Assembly (NCBI RefSeq): GCF_003244315.1
Contig: NZ_QKWH01000006.1
Span: 79,015 to 143,014 of the forward strand
Source of the DNA: Xylanimonas oleitrophica
GTDB lineage: Bacteria > Actinomycetota > Actinomycetes > Actinomycetales > Cellulomonadaceae
Direction: 5' to 3'
DNA: 64,000 bases
Positions 49,435-56,987 of this stretch are shown piece by piece. The position numbers were made by a program, and so were the translations under genes. The notes beneath the pieces were generated by a model. The model was given only the letters and a program-made list of their open reading frames with translations. It searched no databases and was not told where the DNA came from. The stretch's first letter is position 1, and each line of letters starts with the position of its first letter.

Positions 49435-50331
49435 CTAGCGGCCCGTGCGGGCCGGCTCGCCGCGGCGCCCGATCCGGTCGAGCGCGGCGACGTCGTCGTC
49501 GGAGAGCGCGAGCCCCGCGCCGGTGACGTTCTCTCGCAGGTGCGCCACCGACGAGGTGCCGGGGATCAGCAGGATGTTGGGCGAGCGGCGCAGCAACCAC
49601 GCGAGAGCCACCGCGACCGGTGTCGCGGAGCGCCGCGCGGCGACCTCGGAGAGCGCTGCGGACTGGAGCGGGGTGAAGCCCCCGAGCGGGAAGTAGGGCA
49701 CGTAGGCGACGCCCTCCTCGGCGAGGGTGTCGATCAGGTCGTCGTCCTCGCGGTGGGCGAGGTTGTACATGTTCTGGACGGCGGCGACAGGAGCGATCCG
49801 GCGCGCCTGCGCCACCTGCTCCGCCGTCGCGTTGCTGATCCCCAGGTGGCGGACCAGTCCCTCCTCCTGGAGGCGGGCGAGCGTCTCGAACGCCTCGGTC
49901 ACCGAGCCGGGCCGGGGCCCTGAGGCGTCCCCGAGCCGCAGGTACACCAGGTCGAGCACGTCGAGGCCGAGCGTCTCCAGGTTCTCGTCGACGGCACGGC
50001 GCAGGTCGTCCGGGCGTCGGGCGGGCGGCCAGCCGCCGTGCTCGTCCCGGACGGCGCCCACCTTGGTCGCGACGTGCAGGGTGTCGGGGTACGGGTGCAG
50101 CGCCTCCCGGACGAGCTGGTTGGTGACGCGGGGGCCGTAGGCCCCGCTGGTGTCGAGGTGGGTGATCCCGAGCTCGGCGACCTCGCGCAGGACGGCGAGG
50201 GCGCCGTCACGGTCGGCCGGCGGCCCCATGACGCCAGGCCCGGCCAGCTGCATGGCGCCGTAGCCGAAGCGGGTCACGGTCAGGCCGGCCAGGTCCCAGG
50301 TGCCGCCGGGAAGGGTGGGGCGTGCGCTCAT
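49435..50331 (-). CDS. Aldo/keto reductase
   Basis: 298 residues, an (alpha/beta)8 NADPH oxidoreductase. Marks: RFGYGAMQLAGPGVMG, HLDTSGAYGPRVTNQLV (catalytic Asp and Tyr), ATKVG with the catalytic Lys, HLGISNATAEQVAQA and IPGTSSVAHLRENV for cofactor phosphate binding. The physiological substrate is unknown. ATG 50331 is used. It is divergent from an HxlR regulator across a 148-base gap with a strong dyad, so redox or electrophile control is likely. Confidence 0.9.
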   Translation of the reverse strand: MSARPTLPGGTWDLAGLTVTRFGYGAMQLAGPGVMGPPADRDGALAVLREVAELGITHLDTSGAYGPRVTNQLVREALHPYPDTLHVATKVGAVRDEHGGWPPARRPDDLRRAVDENLETLGLDVLDLVYLRLGDASGPRPGSVTEAFETLARLQEEGLVRHLGISNATAEQVAQARRIAPVAAVQNMYNLAHREDDDLIDTLAEEGVAYVPYFPLGGFTPLQSAALSEVAARRSATPVAVALAWLLRRSPNILLIPGTSSVAHLRENVTGAGLALSDDDVAALDRIGRRGEPARTGR

Positions 50332-50401
50332 CTTGATACCTCTCGTAGGGGTGCGGGGCGCCGCGGTCTCCCGCGGCTCTCGCACCAGTCTCTGGAGGCA
50401 G

Positions 50402-50419
50402 GTCCTTCCGAGGAAGGAC
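50402..50419. promoter_or_regulatory. Perfect dyad between AKR and HxlR genes
   Basis: GTCCTTCC-GA-GGAAGGAC, 8-bp arms, followed by a further half-site-like ACTTCC. It lies in the divergent promoter region and is a good candidate operator for the HxlR protein. Confidence 0.6.
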
Positions 50420-50479
50420 GCACTTCCAGGTGCGTAGGTCACCCGGACGAAAGGTGATGGCGGTGATGGCGTGGTCACG

Positions 50480-50896
50480 ATGACGGCGGCCCAGCGCAGG
50501 GCGCAGGCGAAGGTGGAGTACGACGCGTCCCTGGCGGCGTGCCCCAGCCGTGAGCTGTTCGACAGGATCTCCGACAAGTGGGTGTCGCTCGTCCTGGCGG
50601 CCCTGGGCAGCGACGAGGGGTGCGACGGCGAGCCGCGGCCGCTGCGCTACTCCGACCTCGCCCGGCGGCTGGCCGGGGTCAGCCCCAAGATGCTCACCCA
50701 GACGCTCCGCTCCCTGGAGCGCGACGGGCTCCTGACCCGCACGGTGACACCGACCGTGCCGGTCACGGTCTCCTACGAGCTGACCGCCCTGGGGCTCTCG
50801 CTGTACCAGGTGGTCCGGGCGGTCAAGGCGTGGGCCCGGGCGAACATGGACGAGGTGCTCGCCTCCCGGGCCGCCTACGACGCCCGCCGCGCCTGA
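50480..50896 (+). CDS. HxlR-family winged-helix regulator
   Basis: 138 residues. The HxlR pattern is clear: a Cys near the N-terminus (SLAACPSRELFDRISDKWVSL), the recognition region YSDLARRLAGVSPKMLTQTL, RSLERDGLLTRTV and VSYELTALGLSLYQVV. HxlR proteins often sense electrophiles or oxidants through that Cys and control a divergent oxidoreductase. The ATG at 50480 is used; GTG at 50471 is an in-frame alternative and the ribosome site is weak. Confidence 0.87.
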   Translation: MTAAQRRAQAKVEYDASLAACPSRELFDRISDKWVSLVLAALGSDEGCDGEPRPLRYSDLARRLAGVSPKMLTQTLRSLERDGLLTRTVTPTVPVTVSYELTALGLSLYQVVRAVKAWARANMDEVLASRAAYDARRA

Positions 50897-50950
50897 GCGC
50901 GACGCCTGAGCGCGACGCCGAAGCGCGGCGCCTCCTGACCTGCCGGCCGG

Positions 50951-51349
50951 TCAGCCCAGCGCGCCCAGGAGGTCTCGGCACGCCTGCTCGCACGCCCGGC
51001 ACGCCTCGGCGCAGACCCGGCAGTGCTCGTGCATGCTCGCGTGGCTCTCGCACTCGTCCCCGCAGGCGCGGCACGCGGTGATGCACGCCTCGAGCACGGC
51101 ACGGCGCACCCCGCCGTCGTCGCCGGTCTGGCGGGACAGCACCCGGGCGGTGGTGTCGCACACGTCGGCGCAGTCCAGGTCGTTGCGGACGCAGCGGCGC
51201 AGGTCGGCCACCATGTCCTCCGCCAGGCAGGCGTCGGCGCAGGCGGTGCACGCCTGCGCGCACGCGACGGCGGCGTCGACGGCGGCGGCCAGCAGGTCCT
51301 GGTGGTCGACCGGCCCGGGGTGGGCCTGCATCATCTCGGTGGTCCTCAC
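50951..51349 (-). CDS. Cytosolic copper-storage protein (Csp, four-helix bundle)
   Basis: 132 residues with 16 cysteines, nearly all in Cys-x3-Cys spacing along four predicted helices (CAQACTACADACLAED, CVRNDLDCADVC, CITACRACGDEC, CRVCAEACRACEQAC). This is the pattern of the Csp/DUF326 family, which lines a helix bundle with thiolates to store Cu(I). There is no signal peptide, so it is the cytosolic Csp3 type. GTG 51349 is preferred because GGAGGAACC immediately precedes it. Neighbouring metal-resistance genes support a copper role. Confidence 0.88.
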   Translation of the reverse strand: MRTTEMMQAHPGPVDHQDLLAAAVDAAVACAQACTACADACLAEDMVADLRRCVRNDLDCADVCDTTARVLSRQTGDDGGVRRAVLEACITACRACGDECESHASMHEHCRVCAEACRACEQACRDLLGALG

Positions 51350-51399
51350 GGTTCCTCCCGTGGTCGAGGGTGCCGGGCAGGGTGCCCGGTCCTTCGACG

Positions 51400-52785
51400 T
51401 TAGGGACCGGCAGGGCCGTTCGCAGGGCCGCCTGGCGCCCTGCGACCGATGCGCACGAGCACGCCGACGGCGAGGACGGCGAGCCCGGCGAGCACCGACC
51501 CGGCCGGCAGCGTGGCGCACAGGACCACGCACCCTGCGGCGCCCAGCGCCTGGGCCCAGCGCGGGAACCGGCGGTCGCCGCCCGTCTGGGTCCACGCCGC
51601 GAGGTTGGCCACCAGGTAGTAGACGAGCACGCCGAACGAGCTGAACCCGATCGCCCCGCGCAGGTCCACGGTGAGCACCAGCAGCACGACGACGGCGGCG
51701 AGCGCCACCTCGGCGCGGTGCGGCACCCGGAACCGGGGGTGGACGGCGGCGAGCCACCGGGGCAGGTCGCCCTCGCGGGCCATGGCGAGCGAGGCGCGCC
51801 CGACGCCTGCGATCAGCGCCAGCAGCGCCCCGAACGAGGCGACGGCGGCCCCGGCCCGCACCAGCGGCCCGGCCCACCGGGAGGCTTCCGGGACCTGCTC
51901 GACGGCGGTGGCCAGCGGCGCCGTCGTGCCCGCGGTGCCCGCCAGGCCCAGCACGGCCAGCAGGGTGAGCGCCACGGCCACGTACAGGATCACGGTGCCG
52001 CCGAGCGCCCCCACGATGGCGCGGGGGATCGAGCGCGCGGGGTCACGGACCTCCTCGCCCAGGGTGGCGACGCGTGCGTACCCGGCGAAGGCGAAGAACA
52101 GCAGGCCCGCCGCCTGCAGGATCCCGAGCAGCGCGGGGCCCGCAGCGCCCGTGGGGACGCCGTCGGGTCCGATCCCGCCCACCGTGAGCCCCGCTGTGAG
52201 CTCTGCTGTGAGCCCGGCCGTCGGCACGCCGGTGCCGCGCACCGCCGTGCCCCACGACGCCGCTCCGCTCGTCCACAGCACGACCAGCGTGACCACCAGG
52301 GCCGCGAGCACGAACGCCACGATCCACCGGGTCAGCCGGGCGGTGCGGGTCACGCCCCGGTAGTTCACCGCGGCCAGCGCGACGACGGCGGCTGCCGCCA
52401 CCCCCCGCTCCACCCAGGTCGGCGTGCCCGCGGGCACCGCGTAGGCGGCGAACGTCAGCGCCATCGCCGCGCAGCTCGCCGTCTTGCCCACCACGAACCC
52501 CCAGCCGGCCACGTACCCCCACCAGGGGCCGAGGCGCTCGCGGCCGTACACGTACGTGCCGCCCGAGGTGGGGTACTGGGCTGCGAGCTGGGCGGAGCTG
52601 GTGGCGTTGCACCAGGCGACGACGGCGGCGAGGGCGAGGGCGCCGAGCAGGGCCCAGGCGGTGCCGGCGGGCAGCACTGCGGCCGCGGCCGGGCCGAAGG
52701 CGGCGAAGACGCCGGCCCCGATCATGGAGCCGAGGCCGATGACGACGGCGTCGGCGGTGGTCAGGCGGCGGGCGAGGTGGTCCAC
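51400..52785 (-). CDS. APC-superfamily amino acid permease
   Basis: 461 residues, about twelve membrane spans. Helix 1 motif GLGSMIGAGVFAAFGPA, SGGTYVYGRERLG and FAFAGYARVATLGEEVRDPARS are family marks. A repetitive Thr/Ala/Gly/Leu stretch (TAGLTAELTAGLTVGG, about 197-212) forms an external loop. The substrate is unknown. GTG start at 52785; no convincing ribosome site. Same strand as, and upstream of, the copper-storage gene, with a 50-base gap. Confidence 0.87.
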   Translation of the reverse strand: MDHLARRLTTADAVVIGLGSMIGAGVFAAFGPAAAAVLPAGTAWALLGALALAAVVAWCNATSSAQLAAQYPTSGGTYVYGRERLGPWWGYVAGWGFVVGKTASCAAMALTFAAYAVPAGTPTWVERGVAAAAVVALAAVNYRGVTRTARLTRWIVAFVLAALVVTLVVLWTSGAASWGTAVRGTGVPTAGLTAELTAGLTVGGIGPDGVPTGAAGPALLGILQAAGLLFFAFAGYARVATLGEEVRDPARSIPRAIVGALGGTVILYVAVALTLLAVLGLAGTAGTTAPLATAVEQVPEASRWAGPLVRAGAAVASFGALLALIAGVGRASLAMAREGDLPRWLAAVHPRFRVPHRAEVALAAVVVLLVLTVDLRGAIGFSSFGVLVYYLVANLAAWTQTGGDRRFPRWAQALGAAGCVVLCATLPAGSVLAGLAVLAVGVLVRIGRRAPGGPANGPAGP

Positions 52786-52854
52786 GGGCCGAGCCTGCCC
52801 GACGAAGGTGAACGGCGGGGGCCGACCCGCTGCCGGGTCGTCCTGGGCGGTGCG

Positions 52855-53217
52855 TCAGGCCGGGAGCACGGCCGCGACGGAGGACTCGACGAGCTGCCGC
52901 GCCTGGGGGGCGACGGCGAAGTACGCCCAGCGGCCCCGCTGCTCGCGTGTCACGAGCCCGGCCTCGGCGAGCAGCCTCATGTGGTGCGACACGGTGGGCT
53001 GGGAGAGCCCGACGGGGTCGGTGAGGTCGCAGATGCAGGCTTCGCCACCTTCGGCGCGAGCGACGATCGACAGGAGCCGCACGCGGTTGGGGTCCGCGAG
53101 CGCCTTGAAGGTCCGGGCGACGCCGGTGGCGGTGTCGGCGTCCAGGCCGGGGCCGGCGGGGCTGCAGCAGCCTGCGGCGTCGGCCGGGGTGGGGGCGAGG
53201 GGCAGGGGCGTCGTCAC
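52855..53217 (-). CDS. arsR: ArsR-family arsenic-type repressor
   Basis: 120 residues. An N-terminal CCSPAGPG carries two Cys. The winged helix is ARTFKALADPNRVRLLSIVA, GEACICDLTDPVGLSQPTVSHHMRLLAEAGLV (read in two blocks) and REQRGRWAYFAV. CICDL is the ELCVCDL-like metal-binding loop of ArsR proteins. It represses the arsM gene divergent to it, and probably arsC. GTG start at 53217 is inferred from the fold. Two operator-like dyads lie upstream. Confidence 0.9.
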   Translation of the reverse strand: MTTPLPLAPTPADAAGCCSPAGPGLDADTATGVARTFKALADPNRVRLLSIVARAEGGEACICDLTDPVGLSQPTVSHHMRLLAEAGLVTREQRGRWAYFAVAPQARQLVESSVAAVLPA

Positions 53218-53237
53218 GGCACGATCGTCGCACACGT

Positions 53238-53253
53238 ATTGACAGATGTCGAT
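53238..53253. promoter_or_regulatory. ArsR box 1: ATTGACAGATGTCGAT
   Basis: A 16-bp imperfect dyad (ATTGACA / TGTCGAT, six of seven pairs) in the divergent arsR-arsM region. Related copies lie at 53275 and 54573. Confidence 0.65.
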
Positions 53254-53274
53254 ATGTGCCGCAGGGTCTGACGC

Positions 53275-53290
53275 ATCGACAAACTTCGAT
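53275..53290. promoter_or_regulatory. ArsR box 2: ATCGACAAACTTCGAT
   Basis: The second copy of the dyad in the arsR-arsM gap. It ends about 15 bases before the arsM ATG and overlaps the region just before its ribosome site, so it could block arsM expression. Confidence 0.55.
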
Positions 53291-53304
53291 GCGAGGAGAG
53301 GGTC

Positions 53305-54081
53305 ATGACTACGGACGAGGCGATCCAGGAGCAGGTGCGCGAGCGGTATGCGCAGGCGGCACGTGAGGTCCAGGCCGGCCGGAGCGCCGAGCCCGGGACG
53401 GAGGGCTGCTGCGGGGGCTCGTGCGCCGAGGGTGGCGCAGCACCGGCGGTCTTCGGCGCAGGGCTGTACGACCTCACGCAGACCGGTGACCTGCCCGAGG
53501 CGGCGGTGCTCGCCTCTCTCGGCTGCGGCAACCCCACCGCCGTCGCCGAGCTGCGCGAGGGCGAGCGGGTGCTCGACCTCGGGTCGGGAGGCGGCATCGA
53601 CGTGCTGCTCTCGGCTCGGCGGGTGGGGCCCACGGGCTTCGCCTACGGCGTCGACATGACGGACGAGATGCTCGAGCTCGCCCGGGCCAACGCCGCGCGG
53701 GCCGGCGCCACCAACGTCGAGTTCCGCAAGGGCGTCATCGAGGACCTGCCGCTGCCGGACGCGAGCGTCGACGTCGTCATCTCCAACTGCGTCCTCAACC
53801 TGTCCACGGACAAGCGCGCCGTGCTGCGCGAGGCCTTCCGGGTGCTCGCCCCGGGCGGGCGGGTCGGGATCTCCGACGTCGTCGCCGCGGACGGCGTGAC
53901 GCCTCGGCAGCGCGCGGAGCGGGGCGCGTCCGTGGGCTGCGTGGCCGGTGCGCTGTCCCGGCAGGAGTATCTCGACGGGCTGGCGGGGGCCGGGTTCGTC
54001 GATGCCGAGGTCACGTTCACGCACGAGGTGGCCGAGGGCGTGCACGGCGCGATCGTCCGCGCCACGAAGCCGTCGCGCTGA
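53305..54081 (+). CDS. arsM: Arsenite S-adenosylmethionine methyltransferase
   Basis: 258 residues. SAM-binding motif I VLDLGSGGGIDVLL, then GVDMTDEMLELARANA, and the arsenite-binding cysteines: GCCGGSC near the N-terminus, SLGCGNP, SNCVLNL and VGCVAGAL. It methylates trivalent arsenic to less toxic or volatile forms in the cytoplasm. GAGGAGAGG precedes the ATG. It is divergent from arsR and convergent with arsC, sharing a 19-bp hairpin terminator. Confidence 0.92.
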   Translation: MTTDEAIQEQVRERYAQAAREVQAGRSAEPGTEGCCGGSCAEGGAAPAVFGAGLYDLTQTGDLPEAAVLASLGCGNPTAVAELREGERVLDLGSGGGIDVLLSARRVGPTGFAYGVDMTDEMLELARANAARAGATNVEFRKGVIEDLPLPDASVDVVISNCVLNLSTDKRAVLREAFRVLAPGGRVGISDVVAADGVTPRQRAERGASVGCVAGALSRQEYLDGLAGAGFVDAEVTFTHEVAEGVHGAIVRATKPSR

Positions 54082-54088
54082 CGCTGCC

Positions 54089-54130
54089 GCCCGGGCGTCG
54101 CGGGCGGGCTGCCGCCCGCGACGCCCGGGC
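54089..54130. terminator. Bidirectional hairpin terminator, arsM/arsC
   Basis: A perfect 19-bp GC stem with loop GCTG between the convergent arsM and arsC genes. Confidence 0.85.
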
Positions 54131-54138
54131 CGTGACGA

Positions 54139-54543
54139 TCAGGCGACGGGTTCGACCCCGAGCTCCGCCAGGAGCGTGCGCACGCGCCGCTCGATCTCGT
54201 CGCGGATCGGGCGCACGGCCTCGATGCCCTGCCCGGCCGGGTCCTCCAGGGCCCAGTCCTCGTACCGCTTCCCGGGAAAGATCGGGCAAGCGTCGCCGCA
54301 GCCCATGGTGATGACGACGTCGGACGCTTGGACGGCCTCGGTGGTCAGCACCTTCGGCTGCTCCGCCGCGATGTCGATGCCCCGCTCGGCCATCGCCTCC
54401 ACGGCGACGGGGTTGATGCGGTCGGCGGGCACGGAGCCGGCGGAGCGCACCTCGACGGCGCCGCCGGAGAGGTGCCGGAGGAAGCCGGCCGCCATCTGAG
54501 ACCGGCCGGCGTTGTGGACGCAGACGAACAGGGCGGAAGGCAT
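54139..54543 (-). CDS. arsC: Arsenate reductase, low-molecular-weight phosphatase type
   Basis: 134 residues. The active-site P-loop near the N-terminus is FVCVHNAGRSQMA (Cys-x5-Arg, Cys about 8). The second half has ITMGCGDACPIFPGKRYEDW with further Cys, and the general acid Asp in WALEDPAGQ. This form, as in Corynebacterium ArsC1/ArsC2, is mycothiol-dependent in actinobacteria (established for relatives, inferred here). An ArsR-like dyad lies 30 bases before the ATG. Confidence 0.9.
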   Translation of the reverse strand: MPSALFVCVHNAGRSQMAAGFLRHLSGGAVEVRSAGSVPADRINPVAVEAMAERGIDIAAEQPKVLTTEAVQASDVVITMGCGDACPIFPGKRYEDWALEDPAGQGIEAVRPIRDEIERRVRTLLAELGVEPVA

Positions 54544-54572
54544 GAGGGTCCTCTCGACGGTCGGGGCTACAT

Positions 54573-54588
54573 ATTGACATATCTCGAT
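54573..54588. promoter_or_regulatory. ArsR box 3: ATTGACATATCTCGAT
   Basis: The third copy of the dyad, 30 bases upstream of the minus-strand arsC start and within the arsC/CmtR divergent region. It links arsC to the ArsR regulon. Confidence 0.6.
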
Positions 54589-54637
54589 GAGAGGGCCGCC
54601 GTCTCGGTACAGGATTCCCTGAATACAGAGAACGATG

Positions 54638-54643
54638 TACTGT
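54638..54643 (+). promoter_or_regulatory. Leaderless -10 box TACTGT
   Basis: TACTGT ends seven bases before the ATG of the CmtR-like gene at 54651. No ribosome site precedes that ATG. Confidence 0.55.
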
Positions 54644-54650
54644 CGCGTCC

Positions 54651-54989
54651 ATGACCGAGACCTCCACCGTGACGCTGACGCACACGGCAGCGCTCGCACG
54701 CCTCGGGTTCGCGCTCTCCGACGAGACGCGCACGCGGATCCTGCTCGCGCTCCGCGAGGCGCCCGCCTACCCGTCCGACCTCGCCGACGCGCTCGGCGTC
54801 TCCCGCCAGACCATGTCCAACCACCTGGCGTGCCTGCGCGGCTGTGGTCTCGTCGAGTCCGTCCCGGACGGCCGCCGCACCTGGTACCGCCTCGCCGACC
54901 CGCACCTCGCCCCGGCCCTCGGAGGCCTGCTGCGCCTCGTCGTGACCGTCGACCCCGGCTGCTGCGGGCCGGACTGCAGGTGCTCGTGA
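54651..54989 (+). CDS. cmtR: CmtR-like ArsR/SmtB metal sensor
   Basis: 112 residues. RLGFALSDETRTRILLAL, then SNHLACLRGCGLVESVPDGR, which matches mycobacterial CmtR (SNHLSCLRGCGLV) around its two Cd/Pb-binding Cys, and LADPHLAPALGGLL. The C-terminal tail CCGPDCRCS supplies more Cys than the single C-terminal ligand of CmtR. It is expected to release DNA on binding cadmium or lead. It is coupled by GTGA overlap to a cation transporter. Confidence 0.87.
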   Translation: MTETSTVTLTHTAALARLGFALSDETRTRILLALREAPAYPSDLADALGVSRQTMSNHLACLRGCGLVESVPDGRRTWYRLADPHLAPALGGLLRLVVTVDPGCCGPDCRCS

Positions 54990-55696
54990 ACGGGCCGGCG
55001 CCGTCGGGAGGGCTGGCCCCCGAGCGCCGCGCGGTGCTCCACCGCCGGGTCCGGCTGATCGTCGCAGCCACCATCGGCTACAACCTCGTCGAGGCCGGCG
55101 TCGCGCTCGCGGCCGGGGTCCAGGCGTCGTCGGCCGCTCTCGTCGGCCTCGGGCTCGACTCCCTGATCGAGGTGGCCTCGGCCGCTGCGGTGGCGTGGCA
55201 GTTCACCCGCCGGGACCCGGAGCGGTGGGAGCGGGCCACCGTGCGGGCCGTGGCGATCTCGTTCTTCGCCCTGGCCGCGTACGTCACCGTCGACGCCGTC
55301 CGTGCGCTCGCGGGCGTCGCCGAGCCGGAGCGCAGCATGCTCGGCATCGCCGTCGCGGCACTGAGCCTGCTGGTGATGCCGGTGCTCGCCTGGGTCGAGC
55401 TGCGCACCGGGCGCGAGCTGGGCTCGCGGAGCGTCCAGGCGGACGCCAAGCAGCTGCTGCTGTGCGTCTACCTCTCGGGCACCGTGCTGGTCGGCCTCGT
55501 GGCCAACGCTGCGTGGGGCTGGGTGTGGGCCGACTCGGTCGCCGCGCTCGTCGTCGCCGCGCTGGCCGTCCGTGAAGGTGTGGAGGCGTGGCGCGGCGAG
55601 GTCGAGTCGGCGCTCGGCGTGCTCGGGGACATGGAGGACGAGGGCGCCGGGCAGCCCGGCGAGCAGCAGTCAGCCGGGCACGCCGGTCTCGGGTGA
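54986..55696 (+). CDS. Cation transporter, CDF-like
   Basis: 236 residues with six membrane spans. Helix patterns LIVAATIGYNLVEAGVALAAG, SAALVGLGLDSLIEVASA and WADSVAALVVAALAVREGVE resemble CDF metal exporters, in which paired Asp/His or Asp/Asn in helices 2 and 5 bind the ion. Here GLDSLIE and ADSVAAL give the Asp residues. Coupling to the CmtR-like gene suggests efflux of cadmium, lead or zinc. The C-terminal cytoplasmic domain of typical CDFs is missing. Its 3' end overlaps the convergent VOC gene by 27 bases. Confidence 0.8.
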   Translation: MNGPAPSGGLAPERRAVLHRRVRLIVAATIGYNLVEAGVALAAGVQASSAALVGLGLDSLIEVASAAAVAWQFTRRDPERWERATVRAVAISFFALAAYVTVDAVRALAGVAEPERSMLGIAVAALSLLVMPVLAWVELRTGRELGSRSVQADAKQLLLCVYLSGTVLVGLVANAAWGWVWADSVAALVVAALAVREGVEAWRGEVESALGVLGDMEDEGAGQPGEQQSAGHAGLG

Positions 55697-56176
55697 GCCG
55701 CTCGTGGTGCCCTGCGCCTCCCCGGACGTGAAGCCCGGCTGCTGGGACCGTTCCTCGAGCGGCTCCAGCTCCTGGAAGAGCGTGACCTGCAGGCCCGCGG
55801 GGGCCTCCAGCCGGGAGTTGACCGAGCGCCACGGCGTCTCGCGCGGGGAGGCGGTGAGGGTGGCGCCGGCCTCCACCAGGCGGTCGGTCGTGGCCGCAGT
55901 GTCCTCGACCTCGAACGCGACGCGCAGGCGGGCGCTGGGGCGGCCCTCCGCCTCGACGCGGTCGATCATGCGCACCTGCGCCGGGTTGGCGAGCTCCAGG
56001 GTGGCCGAGCCCGCGTGGAGGATCACGACGCGCGCGTCGCCCTCTCCCTCGAAGGCGGCCTGCTCGGGGAGGCCGAGCACGTCGCGGTAGAACGCGACGG
56101 CGGCGTCGAAGTCCTCGGCCTCCACGACGAGGCGCAGCTGTCGGACGGGCGGGGTCGGGATCGGGTTCTCGCTCAT
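55670..56176 (-). CDS. VOC-family (glyoxalase/bleomycin-resistance fold) protein
   Basis: 168 residues. Two beta-alpha-beta-beta-beta modules: RQLRLVVEAEDFDAAVAFYR then DVLGL, ARVVILHAGSATLELANPAQ, and FEVEDTAATTDRLVEAGATL with GLQVTLFQELE. The likely metal ligands Glu in LELAN and Glu in LFQELE are kept; the usual N-terminal His is not obvious. Function is unassigned; family members include lyases and drug-binding proteins. The ATG is supported by a TACGGT box seven bases upstream. The last 20 residues are low-complexity. Confidence 0.83.
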   Translation of the reverse strand: MSENPIPTPPVRQLRLVVEAEDFDAAVAFYRDVLGLPEQAAFEGEGDARVVILHAGSATLELANPAQVRMIDRVEAEGRPSARLRVAFEVEDTAATTDRLVEAGATLTASPRETPWRSVNSRLEAPAGLQVTLFQELEPLEERSQQPGFTSGEAQGTTSGSPETGVPG

Positions 56177-56183
56177 GCCTCGC

Positions 56184-56189
56184 ACCGTA
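56184..56189 (-). promoter_or_regulatory. Leaderless -10 box TACGGT
   Basis: On the minus strand TACGGT ends seven bases before the ATG of the VOC gene. Confidence 0.5.
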
Positions 56190-56244
56190 GGTGGCCCGGC
56201 GTCGGAGCGGGAGGGGGGCGGCGACCTGCCTCTTGCCTCGGTGC

Positions 56245-56278
56245 TGAACATGCGTTTAGTGTGCTGAACGTGCGTTCA
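56245..56278 (+). promoter_or_regulatory. Tandem TetR operators overlapping promoter and start
   Basis: TGAACGTGCGTTCA (56265-56278, perfect 6-bp arms) and the weaker TGAACATGCGTTTA (56245-56258) are 20 bases apart. They flank and overlap TAGTGT (56257-56262), a -10 box seven bases before GTG 56270. Binding of the encoded TetR protein would block its own transcription. Confidence 0.7.
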
Positions 56279-56932
56279 AGCAGTGCTCCCGACGACCTCA
56301 CCACCCGCGCCCGCATCCGGGATGCCGCGGTGGCGCGGTTCGCTGCCGAGGGATTCGGTGCGCCCGTCCGCGCGGTCGCCGCGGACGCAGGCGTGAGCCC
56401 GGCCCTCGTGATCCACCACTTCGGCTCCAAGGAGCGGCTGCGGCACGAGTGCGACCAGCACGTCCTCGCCCTGATCCGGGCCGCCAAGAACGAGAACATC
56501 GGACGTGCCGCGGAGGGCAAGAGCTTCTTCGAGGCCTTCGCCACGGTCGAGCGGCACGCCCCGCTCGTCGGCTACCTGCTGCGCTCGCTCCAGGCGGGCG
56601 GCACGGTGGCCAGGTCGTTCGTGGACCAGATGCTGACCGACTCCGAGCAGTACACCGCCGCGGCGGTCGAGGCCGGTGTCGCCCGCCCCAGCCGGGACGA
56701 GCGCGCACGGGCGCGCTACCTGACCCTCTCGGCGCTCGGAGCGCTGCTGTTGTCGGTCACGCTGGACCCGCCTGCCGACCCGGCCGACCTCACCGCGTAC
56801 GTGCGGCGGTTCTTCACCGAGAGCTATCTCCCGATGATCGAGCTGTACACCGAGGGCTTCCTCGCCGACCGGCGCATGCTCGACGACTACCTCCTGTACG
56901 TGTCCGACCCGCCTCGGGGCGAGGAGAGCTGA
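56270..56932 (+). CDS. TetR-family regulator of the ABC exporter
   Basis: 220 residues. The HTH begins [40 protein letters not shown] and [12 protein letters not shown] helical ligand domain with a hydrophobic core follows ([20 protein letters not shown]). GTG 56270 is preferred since TAGTGT lies seven bases upstream; GTG 56261 is in frame but inside the promoter. It is followed 55 bases later by a two-gene ABC exporter, the probable regulon, and controls itself through the tandem operators. Confidence 0.85.
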   Translation: MRSSSAPDDLTTRARIRDAAVARFAAEGFGAPVRAVAADAGVSPALVIHHFGSKERLRHECDQHVLALIRAAKNENIGRAAEGKSFFEAFATVERHAPLVGYLLRSLQAGGTVARSFVDQMLTDSEQYTAAAVEAGVARPSRDERARARYLTLSALGALLLSVTLDPPADPADLTAYVRRFFTESYLPMIELYTEGFLADRRMLDDYLLYVSDPPRGEES

Positions 56933-56987
56933 CGCGGCCCACCGCCGCGCGCCCCTGCCTGACGCCCCCACGACAGAGGAAGAACCC

